A DNA stretch of 24,535 nt from Owenia fusiformis (lineage: Eukaryota > Annelida > Polychaeta > Sabellida > Oweniidae): positions 1 to 24,535 of the forward strand of contig CAIIXF020000312.1 in the NCBI GenBank assembly GCA_903813345.2. The letters run 5' to 3'. The translations under genes were made by a program, and so were the position numbers. The notes under the pieces were generated by a model, which had not been told where the DNA came from, did not search any database, and saw nothing but the letters and a program-made list of their open reading frames with translations. Below, in pieces: positions 8,831 through 18,385 of this stretch. Position 1 is the first letter of the stretch; each line of letters starts with the position of its first letter.

Positions 8831-8896
8831 TGTCGCTGGAGTTAATTGACTTATATGTAAGATACTGGAGACGATCGATGAGTACTCGGATTCAAG

Positions 8897-9117
8897 TTAA
8901 AAATCGGGAGGTAGGAGGAAAAAACGGGAGGACACAGACAAAATCGGGGGATTTTTACCTAAAACATGCGGAGTTTTTTGTAGTAATCGGGGGAAATCGG
9001 GAGAAAAAATCGGGAGATGATGAAAAATTACAAAATTAGAAAATCGGGAGATGGCAAAATTGCGCAGGAGATGGGTTAAAAAAACAGGAATCTCCCGAAT
9101 TAAATCGGGAGTTGGCA
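8897..9117 (+). repeat. CGGGAG motif array near the right terminus
   Basis: ATCGGGAG or close variants occur about eight times on the plus strand. A terminal snapback, CTCCCGAATTAAATCGGGAG, lies at 9092-9111 next to the terminus word GTTGGCAAC. The array is probably a subterminal repeat block of the element at 7604-9123. The frames across it are artefacts. Confidence 0.8.
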
Positions 9118-9154
9118 ACTGTGCAATGGGAAATTCTTTTTTATTTTTTAAAAC

Positions 9155-10456
9155 AAGCCTTCACAGACACGATTTTAGGACGAAAAATCCAAAATGGCCA
9201 CCTTAACATTTACCAAGAGTGCCGAAAAACTAATCAGTTCTAAACTTTTATAGGTAGAAACATCCCTGAGAATTTCAAATGAATCCCTCAAATGGTTTGG
9301 CTGGAAACCTGTAGACAAGCCTTGACAGACAAGATTTTAGGACGGAAAATCCAAAATGGCTGTCTTAACATTTATCAAGAATGTCGAAAAACTAATCAGT
9401 TCTAAACTTTCATAGATACAAACATCCCTGAGAATTTCAAATGTATCCCTCAAACGGTTTGGCTGGAAACCTGTAGACAAGCCTTGACAGACAAGATTTT
9501 AGGACGGACAATCCAAAATGGCCGCCTTAACATTTACCCAGAATGCCGAAAAACGAATCAGTTCTAAACTTTCATAGGTAGAAACATCCCTGAGAATTTC
9601 AAATGAGTCCCTCAAACGGATTGGCTGGAAACCTGTAGACAAGCCTTGACAGACAAGATTTTAGGATGGAAAATCCAAAATGGCCACCTTAACATTTACC
9701 CAGAATGCCGAAAAACTAATCAGTTCTAAACTTTCATAGGTAGAAACATCCCTGAGAATTTCAAATGAATCCCTCAAACGGTTTGGCTGGAAACATGTAG
9801 ACAAGCCTTGACAGACAAGATTTTGGGACGGAAAATCCAAAATGGCCACCTTAACATTTACCCAGAATGCCAAAAACTTATCAGTTCTAAACTTTCATAG
9901 GTAGAAACATCCCTGAGAATTTCAAATGAATCCCTCAAACGGTTTGGCTGGAAACCTGTAGACAAGCCTTGACAGACAAGATTTTAGGACGGAAAACCCA
10001 AAATGGCCGCCTTAACATTTACCCAGAATGCTGAAAAACTAATCAGTTCTAAACTTTCATGGGTAGAAACATCCCTGAGAATTTGAAATGAATCCCTCAA
10101 ACAGTTTGGCTGAAAACCTGTAGACAAGCCTTGACAGACAAGATTTTGGGACGGAAAATCCAAAATGGCCGCCTTAACATATATCCAGAATGCCGAAAAA
10201 CTAATCAGTTCTAAACTTTCATAAGTAGAAACATCCCTGAAAATTTCAAATGAATCCCTCAAACGGTTTGGCTGGAAACCTGTAGACAAGCCTTGACAGA
10301 CAAGATTTTAGGACGAAAATCCAAAATGGCCGCCTTAACATTTACCCAGAATGCCGAAAAACTAATCAGTTCTAAACTTTCATAGGTAGAAACATCCCTG
10401 AGAATTTCAAATGAATCCCTCAAACTGTTTGGCTGGAAACCTGTAGACAAGATTAT
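9155..10456 (+). repeat. 162-bp tandem satellite, eight copies
   Basis: The word AAGCCTTGACAGACAAGATT, or a variant, starts at 9155, 9317, 9479, 9641, 9803, 9964, 10126 and 10288, so the period is 162 with one 161. Copies are mostly well above 90% identical by eye. Each contains AAAATGGCCGCC and TCAGTTCTAAACTTTCATAG. Because 162 is divisible by three, the minus strand shows repeated open peptides of 54 residues (FEILRDVSTYESLELISFSA). These are read as artefacts of the period, not genes. Confidence 0.97.
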
Positions 10457-10794
10457 TTGGGACGCCCGCCCCCCCAACCGCCCGGCAAACTGATTACAAT
10501 ATAGCACCTGAGGGTGCGATAAAAAGATAGCATAAACCCATAATATCATGTATCCTGTGTTTCAATATATTTTTTTATGCTTGCCATTGCAGCCTAATAA
10601 CGTGCCAATGCCCACATATATGAAAATAAATTGATCGTAAATGCATCACCATAAATACTATATTCTATGAAATTAATGCATAATTTCCAACATTCAAACA
10701 TTGGTAGACCAGTTTAAAGCTATTGAAGAGGCCTGTACCCAATAATACAGTGTATTATATAAACTTCTAGAGGGAATTTAAGTGTACCAAGTAA
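10457..10794. other. Noncoding spacer with a short C-rich run
   Basis: The satellite stops at a degenerate CTGTAGACAAGATTATTTGG, followed by a C-rich run (CGCCCGCCCCCCC, near 10464). The rest is AT-rich with no gene or repeat recognised. Confidence 0.5.
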
Positions 10795-11300
10795 CCTGCT
10801 ACAATTGTTTCAAAACTTTTGGAGGGGACTGTACCAATTGAAATTGTTTCCTAACTTTTGGAGGGGAGTGTTGTTCCTAATACAATTGCTTTGAAACTCC
10901 TGGAGGGAAGTACACCTATTGCAAATGTTTCCAAACTTTTGAAGATTGTACCTACTACAATTGTTTCGAAACTTTTTGAGGGGAGTGTACCTGATAAACT
11001 ACGACAATTGTTTCTAGATTTTTAGAGGGAACAATTGTACCTATTGCAATTAAATACAAACTTTTGAAAGGGAATGTTGTACCTAATACAATTGTTTCCA
11101 AACTTCTGGTGGGAAGTGTACATATTTCATAAGTTTCCAACTTTTTGAAGAGGAGTGTACCTACTACAATTGTTTCCAAACTTTTTGGGAGGAGTTTACC
11201 TGGTAGCCTATTTACAGTTGTTTCCTATTATTTTTAAGGGAACTGAACCTCTTGGAATTGTTTCCGTTTGAGGGGAGTGCACCTTATAATTGTTTCCAAA
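10795..11300 (+). repeat. Minisatellite of about 40 bp, roughly 13 degenerate copies
   Basis: The core ACAATTGTTTCCAAACTTTT, followed by GAGGGGAGTGTACCTA, recurs every 37-47 bp. Examples are near 10804, 10841, 10883, 10960, 11005, 11090, 11168, 11215, 11256 and 11289. Copies are strongly diverged, so it is an old array. It abuts the mariner-like element. Confidence 0.85.
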
Positions 11301-11308
11301 TTGAGATA

Positions 11309-11498
11309 CAGGGTGACCCAAAAAAAATGCAACCCTCCATTTCTTCAATATTTTTCTTAAATGGAGGTAAATTGCTCTGAGATTTGGCACACAAGGACTT
11401 CATTCAATGTGGGATCCTCTGGCAAAGTTTTAATAATCATAGTCGTATATTGATTGAGTTATGGTTGTTTCAAAATATGCTCCAGGTGTCGTCAATTT
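11309..11498 (+). repeat. Left inverted arm of the mariner-like element
   Basis: It pairs with 12095-12285. It includes the last codons of the degenerate transposase frame and the probable original stop at 11470-11472. The coding end thus lies inside the inverted repeat. Confidence 0.85.
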
Positions 11499-12096
11499 CG
11501 CTAAAAACAAACTTGCAATGTTCAAGGAAAACTGTTCATAACACGGATGCATTCTTCCCCATGGGTATGGCTCAAATTTTTGCAGCCATTGCTTATTGGA
11601 GTTCTGCAATTGCAGAAGGGTTATTTTTATACACATTATCCTATAAATAACCCCATATATAGAAGTCAGGGGCATTGATATCAAGACTGTGGGATGACCA
11701 TGGGTTCTCCATCCTATGAGAGATAATCTTCTCATAGAAATGACTAGTGAGCCAGGCTATGCTATCATTAGAAGTGTGAGGAGTAGCTCCATCCTTCTAG
11801 AACCACTGTTCTTGTCTATTGAAGCCCTTATGTCATTCTAGAACTGCCTAGAACTTCGTGGGAGCGCCAATATTGCGCTGTGTGTTAACAGTAACAGTGT
11901 TGCCATTATCAACCTCAAACCAAAAGGGGCTAATGATTTCATGTTTGGAAATTGGCAGCCCAAGCTGTGCATTTAACAGAATGAAGGGGCCTTTGAAGCA
12001 CTTCATCTGGAATTTGTGAACCCAGAACACATTATTTCTTGAATTTACATGTTCAGAAAGAAGGGAATGTGATTCATCCGAAAACCTAACATTGGA
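11470..12096 (-). pseudogene. Mariner-like transposase pseudogene (catalytic part)
   Basis: On the minus strand one continuous frame reads FSDESHSLLSEHVN (Asp at about 12076-12078, likely the first catalytic Asp). It then reads KDGATPHT (second Asp) and SHSLDINAPDFYIWGYL (third position, RSPDLNPxDFxLWGYL-like). These are hallmark motifs of this transposase group. The frame is broken by seven internal stops (TAG, TGA, TAG, TAG, TAA, TGA, TGA), but no frameshift is needed to follow it. The N-terminal helix-turn-helix half that a full-length protein would have is missing. Position 12096 abuts the right inverted arm. Confidence 0.9.
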
Positions 12097-12285
12097 AATG
12101 GACGACATTCGGAGTATATTTTGGAACGACCATAACTCTATCAATATATGACTATGATTATTGAAACTTTGCCAGAGGATCCCACATTGAATGAAGTCTT
12201 TGTGTACCAAATTTCAGAGCAATTAACCTCCATTTAAGAAAAATATTGAAGAAATGGAGGGTTGCATTTTTTTTGGGTCACCCTG
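12095..12285 (-). repeat. Right inverted arm of the mariner-like element
   Basis: It is the reverse complement of 11309-11498, with an identical first 60 bp and scattered substitutions after. It occupies the place where the transposase N-terminus would be encoded. Confidence 0.85.
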
Positions 12286-12287
12286 TA

Positions 12288-12890
12288 TTAACAGTCATTT
12301 AAAACAAATTCTTAGAATTGAAAGAATGAACCATTTCAGAGTTTTCATCACTCATCGAAGACATATTGTTCTGTGTTAAAGTTAACTTTGATGAAAAGGA
12401 GACCAGCTGGGCAAAAGAACACCTTGATCAAAGAAAAAATCCCCAAAATCCAAAATAATGAAACACCTTAAGGTATATGTATTCCAACAGAAGCCCTCAG
12501 TTATGGGGAGACAATCACAATCTAAATGACATAGTCTTGACGCAAGATCTTCTGTGCCCATTAATGAATACTGTTATTCTTCTTAATTTGGAGCTGTTTA
12601 ATTTGGCGAATTTGTCAAAAACGGAAAAGTGGCGGAGAATTTTGTAGGTCTGAATAACCGTGAAATTGAATAAGCTCTACTTACTAACTGGATGCTATCT
12701 TATTGCGATTTCTATCTATATGGTGCAATTTATTTATGTTTAACCAAGATACACCATTTTTCTGAACAGAAATTACACTGGATGAAAATTTTGAAAAATT
12801 GGCCGAACATGGATTGGCGATTTTTTGCAATACGCCAAATGAAGTAGAATAACAGTACAGTAGATTGATTCTGAACAATAGTCTTGCTTC
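12288..12890. other. Noncoding sequence, no feature seen
   Basis: This AT-rich spacer lies between the mariner-like element and the 150-bp satellite. No gene, exon with paired splice sites, or repeat was recognised. Confidence 0.5.
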
Positions 12891-12904
12891 AAGCCATTAT
12901 TCAC

Positions 12905-14705
12905 TCCACTAACATAGACACATTCTATAAATACACATATTCTAAACAAGGAAGTCTTGCATCAAGACCTTGTGTACTCCAATCCCAAATATATTCTCAT
13001 CAAGGATGCCTTGCTTCAATACCTGTATATTCCACAAAAGAAAACAAGCTAGTTTCTCCTCAAGCCCTTGTATATCCCTCTCACAAACACATTATACAAG
13101 ATAGACTTGCATTAAGCCTTTATGTATTCCATTTACAAATAGATTCTAAACAAAGAAGTTGCTTTCATCCCTGTTTACTCTACTAATAAACAAAACCAGC
13201 TTGTCTCACCAGCTTGTCTCACCTCAAGCCCTTGTGTACCCCTCTCTCAAACACATTATACAATATAGTCTTGCATCAAGCCCTTGTGTATTCGATTTAC
13301 AAATAGATTCTAAACAAAGAAGTTGCTTTCATTCCTGTATACTCTACTAATAAACAAAACCAGCTTGTCCCACCTCAAGCCCTTGTGTATCCCTCTCTCA
13401 AACACATTATACAATATAGTCTTGCATCAAGCCCTTGTGTATTCCATTTACAAATAGATTCTAAACAAAGAAATTGCTTTCATTCCTGTATACTCTACTA
13501 ATAAACAAAACCAGCTTGTATCACCTCAAGTCTTTGTGTACCCCTCTCTCAAACACATTATACAATATAGTCTTGCATCAAGCCCTTGTGTACTTCACTG
13601 TCACATAGATTCTAAACAAAGAAGTCTTGCTTGAATCCCTGTATACTATACTGAACAAAACAAGCTAGTCTCGCCTCAAACCCTCCTGTACCCCTCTCAC
13701 AAGTACATTGTACAATATACTCTTGCATCATGCCCTTGTGTACTCGTCTATCAAATATATTCTAAACAAAGAAGTCTTGCTTCAATCCCTGAATACAATA
13801 AAAAAAATAACAAGAAGTCTCACCTAAGGCCCTTCTGTACCACTCTCTCAAACACACTTTACAATATAGTCCTGCATCAAGCCCTTGTGTACTCCTCTCT
13901 CAAATACATTCTGAACAAGGAACTCTTACTTCAATCCCTGTATATTCCACAAAACAAGCCACTCTCATCTAAGGCCCTTCTGTACCCCTCTCTCAAACAC
14001 ACTATATAATATAGTCCTGCATCAAGCTCTTGTGTACTCCTCTCTCCTCAAACAAATTATACAATATAGTCTTGCATCAAGCGCTTGTGAACTCCACTTC
14101 CAAATATATATTAAACAAAGAAGTGTTGCTTCAATCCCTGTACATGTATACTCTACTCAACAAAACCAGCTAGTCATCAAGCCCTTGTGTACTCAGTCTC
14201 TCCTCAAACACATTGTACAATATAGTCTTGCATCAAGCCCTTGTGTACTCCACTCCCATATATATATATTAAACAAAGAAGTGTTGCTTCAATCCCTGTA
14301 TACTCTACTAAACAAAACAAGCTAGTCTTGCCTCAAGCCCTTCTGTACCCCTATCTCAAACACATTTTAACATATAGTCTTGCATCAAGCCCTTGTGTAC
14401 TCAAATCTCAAATACATTCTAAACAAGGAAGTCTTGCTTCAATCCCTGTACTCTACTAAATAAAACAAGCTAGTCTTGCCTAAAGCCCTTCTGTACCCCT
14501 CTCTCAAACTTTACAATATAGTCTTGCATCAAGCTCTTGCATTCTCCACTCTCAAATACATTCTAAACAAGGAAGTCTTACTTCAAATTGTATATTCCAC
14601 AAAACAAAACAAGCTAGTCTCGCCTAAAGCCTCTGTGTACTCCTCTCTCAAACACATAATACAATAAAGTCTTGCATCAAACCCTTGTTTACTCCACTGT
14701 CAAAA
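12905..14705 (+). repeat. 150-bp higher-order satellite, left block
   Basis: The word GCCCTTGTGTA recurs near 13283, 13434, 13585, 13735, 13884, 14029, 14240, 14390, 14535 and 14684, giving a period of about 145-151 bp and about twelve copies. Each unit is made of three related subunits of about 44-53 bp. These start TCTTGCATCAAGCCCTTGTG, TCTTGCTTCAATCCCTGTAT and TCTCGCCTCAAGCCCTTCTG. Local length changes near 14040-14240 suggest unequal exchange. The plus-strand frames here are artefacts. Confidence 0.95.
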
Positions 14706-14708
14706 AGT

Positions 14709-14836
14709 GTATGCCCTAAAGATCTGGATTTACTGTCAAAATGGCATCACAGACCAAGTGCAATGTCAGTTTCATATACCTTGTTATTATCAAAAGTAAC
14801 CTGGTAATGACCAGATGACCGGCCCTTAGGGCATAC
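14709..14836. other. 128-bp segment with 11-bp inverted ends
   Basis: GTATGCCCTAA at 14709-14719 is matched by its exact reverse complement at 14826-14836. The segment is not satellite sequence and sits between the satellite edge and the next transposon-like unit. It could be a tiny MITE, or the flanking site that received the next insertion. No clear target duplication was found. Confidence 0.45.
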
Positions 14837-15149
14837 CCTCAGTGCGCGAAATAGACGTCCGACATCGGCCATTGGCCTGACAAAATTATAGATGGCTTGT
14901 TTTGATAAAAACACCCAGACATTTTGGCCTGCCAGATATTTGTGGCATTCGTTAGATTGCCCATGAATAGAACTCACATTTCAGTCCGGAAATCCTCCGA
15001 ATTCCCAGCGATTTCGGCTTATTCCATGACTTTTGTTGAAGATTTAAAAAAATTTCAAATATTTTTGTTTTCGTACTGAAGCCCAAGATATAACGTGACT
15101 TTTGATTGGCTGTTGTTGTTTGTTGAAATTACGGTGATTTTGATTGGCT

Positions 15150-15295
15150 ATGGATGACTCATTTCTTCATCGTCGTTCGCAAATCGAGTGCATTATCAGT
15201 ATGCCGGATGTAGAAAAGAAATTGAAAAATCGAGCCGGCATCGAAGTCCAAAAAGTCGGCAGTTTGGAAGTATTTTGGGACTCCGATATCACAAG
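15150..15295 (+). CDS. Candidate first coding exon carried inside the transposon-like insertion
   Basis: An ATG at 15150, with an in-frame TGA nine bases upstream, opens 48 codons. They run into a good donor, ACAAG|GTAAAC, after 15295. The peptide begins MDDSFLHRRSQIECIISMPD and ends near LEVFWDSDIT. It is charged, has no membrane segment and was not recognised. Two copies of TTTTGATTGGCT, each an inverted CCAAT box, lie near 15099 and 15138, so the segment resembles promoter plus first exon. Downstream sequence is intron-like and no second exon was found before the element ends. It may be the remnant of the element's own gene or a captured host exon. Coding status is inferred. Confidence 0.35.
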
Positions 15296-15461
15296 GTAAA
15301 CGAATTGGTGATAGTTCACCATGCAGATTTTGTGAAATGCCGATCACATTTGCGGCAGATGCTTTATATTCGATTTTAATTGACGTATTTCTGAATATGA
15401 TTTTGAAAAGTGAAACTGAAAGTGAAACTGTCATCATCAGACATTGTATCATTTTTAATGT

Positions 15462-15540
15462 TCTGTCCCGTCCTGTCCCGAGACCATTTGTACCGTTCCG
15501 TACCGTACCGAAATTTTTTTGGACCGTGACACCTCTAATA
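15462..15540 (-). repeat. GTACCG/CCTGTCCCG tract, resembling a transposon terminus
   Basis: On the minus strand TAGAGGTGTCACGGTCC is followed by repeated GGTAC/ACGG words and GGGACAGGACGGGACAG. Termini beginning (C/T)AGAGGTGT with GGTACGG repeats are common in hAT-like elements. No opposite end was found, so this is at most a fragment nested in the insertion. Confidence 0.3.
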
Positions 15541-15977
15541 TATACCTTGAATTTTAGTCTGTTAGTGGAGTCTGTGTACATAGTATGTGTTTTTGAATAC
15601 CTTGAAGCTTCTGAGAGCAATTCTAAACCGACCAAAATCAGTACAATTTAGTTTGATCAATATGTACATGTTCCTCATGTTTTTGTAAGGTGAATCTAGG
15701 GGGAAATCAACACACCCAGGCTGTTGGTTAAGTCATCAAGTACAGTATAGTGGATAATACATGACATGCAATGGAATTAGTTTTACTTTGTTAATATTGT
15801 ACTAAACTAAATCTCATTTTAGAGTGGTTGTGGAGAAATATGGAAAATGAAATTTTTGGCCAGAGAAGTAAGAAACAGCCTGCAAAAAATTGGCCTGAGA
15901 AAAAATGATATGGCTGGTTAAAATCTGGCTGGCCTGCCAAAATGTCTAGGTTAAAAAAATCCTTATTTCACGCACTG

Positions 15978-16310
15978 ACCCTGCTCTCAAATATATTCTA
16001 AACAAGGAAGTATTGCCTCAAGCCTGTATGTTCCTCACTCACAAACAAATTATACAAGATAATCTTTCTTAAAGCTCATGTATACTCCACTATAAGTATA
16101 CACATTCTAAACAAGGTAGTCTTGTCTTAAGCCCTTGTGTACCACACTCTCAAATATATTCTAAATAAAGAAGTCTTGCTTCAATCCCTGTATACTCAAC
16201 TAAAAAAGTCTTACATCAGGCCCTTCTGTGCTTCGCTCTCAAATATATTCTTAACAAGCTAGTTTCGCATCAAGCCCTTGTGTACCTCACTCACAAACAA
16301 ATTATGGGTG
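15978..16310 (+). repeat. 150-bp higher-order satellite, right block
   Basis: The array resumes after the insertion with GCTCTCAAATATATTCTAAACAAGG and continues for a little over two diverged units, ending near ACTCACAAACAAATTATG. It is the other side of the array at 12905-14705. Confidence 0.9.
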
Positions 16311-17133
16311 ACTATAATTGAGTACCAAACATGCCTTAGTTTATGAAATATCACAAATTCAAAACTAGGCCTACACTTTAAAGGAGAGAAGTTGTGAAGT
16401 TTTTTTTACTGTTTTTATAGACACTGCCCACGCTGCAAAAATCTTCCATTGGCACCCCATGAAGTTATACATTGTATTTTGAATTTAATGATAGATCAAG
16501 GTTGTGTAAAAAATAAAAACAAGAAAGGTTACTAGAAAAAAACACAGCAAATTTCACAACATTGATTTCGACAGAAATATGTGCAAAAGACATCCTAGTT
16601 CTCTATCTAAATTAATCATTTCCTTCATTCATTTTTGATTATTTTGTGGAAATATAAGTGTGGTATCATGTGGCAATAAACAATGATAAAAACCTTTTGG
16701 GAAGGAGCATGGCATTTCTGAATATGTCACTTTTATCACAAAATAAGTACTCAATTATTACCTATTTGATTGATTTCTGCTTTTTTGCTAATACATGGTG
16801 CGCAATGTTGCTTAAACTTTGTTAAGTGGGTGCATATTAGAGGCCAATAGAGGGTGGGCGCAACTTTTAGATCATATGAAAATTCAATAACAAACACTCT
16901 CCCCAAAAATTGAGCTACATATAGTTTAGCATTCAGCGTAACTATTGACTAGAATGATTGTAAGGGAATGGTCAGACACTTGTTCGCCAAACTTCGACTT
17001 TGCATTATTTATACATGTTCTAAGGCCTATCCTATTGGTATACATTAACATCAAGAAAATTAACTGACTTTTTAAAATACAAGATTTCTGAACATGTGCA
17101 AGGTTCGATAAGATAATAAATAATAAAACATAC
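16311..17133. other. Noncoding sequence, probably intronic
   Basis: No gene or repeat was recognised. If the candidate exon at 17134-17197 is real, this stretch is its downstream intron on the minus strand. Confidence 0.4.
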
Positions 17134-17197
17134 CTTGATATCTGCAATCTACACTGCGGACTTGAGCCCAAACACGGAGTCTGCTCCTCAAAGTCAC
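17134..17197 (-). CDS. Candidate internal coding exon of a host gene
   Basis: On the minus strand a CTATTACAG acceptor precedes 17197 and an AAG|GTATGT donor follows 17134, bounding 64 nt. The frame beginning at the third base is open and reads DFEEQTPCLGSSPQCRLQIS. The frame starting at the first base is also open, and the remaining frame begins with a stop. Joined to the start exon at 18834-18855, the split codon becomes GGT (Gly) and the first of these frames is the one used, so the two exons are phase-compatible. The product is not recognised. No following exon was found with confidence to the left, where satellites and transposons would lie in introns. Confidence 0.4.
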
Positions 17198-17860
17198 CTG
17201 TAATAGACAATATGGTTAAGGGGAGATCATTGGATATTTGCAAAGAAATTCTACAAACCTTCAAGATTTTTTCATGGAATAGCTTATAAAATAATTATCA
17301 TTATGACCAAGGTATAAAAAAGCTTGATTTTCTTTAAATTAAGGATGTATGGTAGATAGTCTATTGAAGTTATAACTTTTCATTTTTGATTAACCTATGG
17401 CTGTCTATGTATATATATGAATATTTACAGGTGACATCTACACATTTCTGTCCCTCTATTATAGATGCTAGTGTTTATAGTGTGTCAGATGACCCTTTGT
17501 TTTAGTGTGGGAGCATTTTGATTTATCTGCACTCCCGCTATGAAAGTATTTCCTATTAATTTCAAGTACTCATTTAATAAATTTAGCAGCTAAGAAAGTA
17601 TACTTTTGACACATATTTATTCATTTCTCTGTGAAACTTATCCTGTAACATCAATGTCTAACTATGATTTTATTCAACATCTGTTGCAAGGCTTACGGCT
17701 GGCACAACCGTCACTATGTTATTAAGTGTTTTTAAGTTGTGCAATAAAAGCCTGGCGCGACTGTCGCCTTTAATGCATTCATGACTTATTTACTGTGGTT
17801 AAAAACAAGATAAGCAGACATTATACGAATGCTTCTTATCCCGTTTTTAATATTTTATAA
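17198..17860. other. Noncoding sequence, possibly intronic
   Basis: No gene was seen. A canonical AATAAA lies at about 17744 on the plus strand (GTGCAATAAAAGCC) without any upstream coding signal. If the minus-strand gene model is right, this is part of its first intron. Confidence 0.4.
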
Positions 17861-18380
17861 GGCCTGACATGACCATGGTAATGTTAAAATATATTGCAAT
17901 GCCTGCTATGACAATGTTATATTACATTGTATGGTATAATGTTGAAATATATTGCAATGCCTGCTATGACCATGATAATGTTATATGGTATTGCAAGGCC
18001 TGGCATAACCATGGCAATGTAGAAATTTATGCTTAGGCCTACTACAACCATGAATGTTATGTTCTAAGACAATACCTGGTATATTAGTGACAATATTGTG
18101 TTATGTTACAATGCCTGCTACGACAATGTTATATTGTATGACAATGCCTGGTATAACCGTGACATATAATGATAAAGTATATTGCAAGGCATGACCGTTG
18201 AAATGTTGAAATAAATTGCAATGTCTGCTATGACCGCGACAATATAATGTTGTATTGCAATGCCTGCTATGACCATGACAATGTAAAATTATATTGCAAA
18301 GCCTGGCATGACCATGGCAATTTAGAAATTTATGCTTAGGCCTGCCATGCACGTTGATAATGCATTGCAATGACTGGTAC
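17861..18380 (+). repeat. Diverged minisatellite around TTGCAATGCCTGCTATGACC
   Basis: TTGCAATGCCTGCTATGACCATGACAATG and variants recur about a dozen times. A larger duplication of about 303 bp is visible: GGCAATGTAGAAATTTATGC near 18014 and GGCAATTTAGAAATTTATGC near 18318, each followed by TTAGGCCT. The minus-strand frame across it (18101-18370) is a repeat artefact. Confidence 0.88.
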
Positions 18381-18385
18381 TAGGA

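Larger units (their letters stand above)
7604..9123. mobile_element. Candidate hAT-like DNA transposon remnant with motif arrays
   Basis: The ends form short imperfect inverted termini: left CATACCTGCCAAC at 7604-7616, and right, reverse-complemented, CACAGTTGCCAAC (9111-9123). The 8 bp outside are CAATGCCG on the left and CAATGGGA on the right. They share only the first five bases, so the target duplication is weak. Inside are a CAGGAG array on the left and a CGGGAG array on the right, like subterminal transposase-binding repeats. No transposase frame remains. The 8-bp spacing and CA start suggest hAT, but the superfamily is an inference. A separate MITE is nested at 8238-8467. Confidence 0.45.
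11309..12285 (-). mobile_element. Defective Tc1/mariner-like transposon with 190-bp inverted arms
   Basis: The ends read CAGGGTGACCCAAAAAAAAT and its reverse complement, each flanked by TA (11307-11308 and 12286-12287), the target duplication of this superfamily. The first 60 bp of each end are identical. Inverted similarity continues at about 90% for about 190 bp (11309-11498 with 12095-12285). Between the arms is the C-terminal part of a transposase on the minus strand, full of stops. The N-terminal DNA-binding half is absent. The element is dead and non-autonomous. Confidence 0.93.
14840..15977. mobile_element. Transposon-like insertion with 14-bp termini and 5-bp target duplication
   Basis: The left end CAGTGCGCGAAATA (14840-14853) pairs with the right end TATTTCACGCACTG (15964-15977), 13 of 14 bases. 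ACCCT lies immediately outside on both sides (14835-14839 and 15978-15982). Subterminal TGGCC words recur near both ends (for example GGCCATTGGCCTGAC on the left, AATTGGCCTGAG and GGCTGGCCTGCC on the right), as expected for transposase-binding repeats. No transposase motif was found in the 1.1-kb interior. The CAGTG start recalls hAT, but a 5-bp duplication is not the usual 8, so the superfamily is left open. Confidence 0.7.

Noticed and set aside
9661-10549. Minus-strand frames repeating a 54-residue peptide
   Set aside because: The 162-bp period is divisible by three, so an open frame in one monomer repeats in all. Frames start and stop wherever substitutions fall, and there is no stable gene boundary.
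12884-14667. Series of plus-strand frames in the 150-bp satellite, and a possible CRISPR-like array
   Set aside because: The units are about 150 bp with related, not unique, segments between shared words, in an animal-type genome. This is a satellite, and the frames are artefacts.
15159-15635. 158-codon minus-strand frame
   Set aside because: It runs across a GTACCG tract and is antisense to a plus-strand ATG exon with a donor site and CCAAT boxes. No domain was recognised. It cannot be excluded, but the support is weaker.
16926-17264. 112-codon minus-strand frame read as a single-exon gene
   Set aside because: Good acceptor and donor sites lie inside it. The central 64 nt is better explained as an internal exon with intron sequence on both sides.
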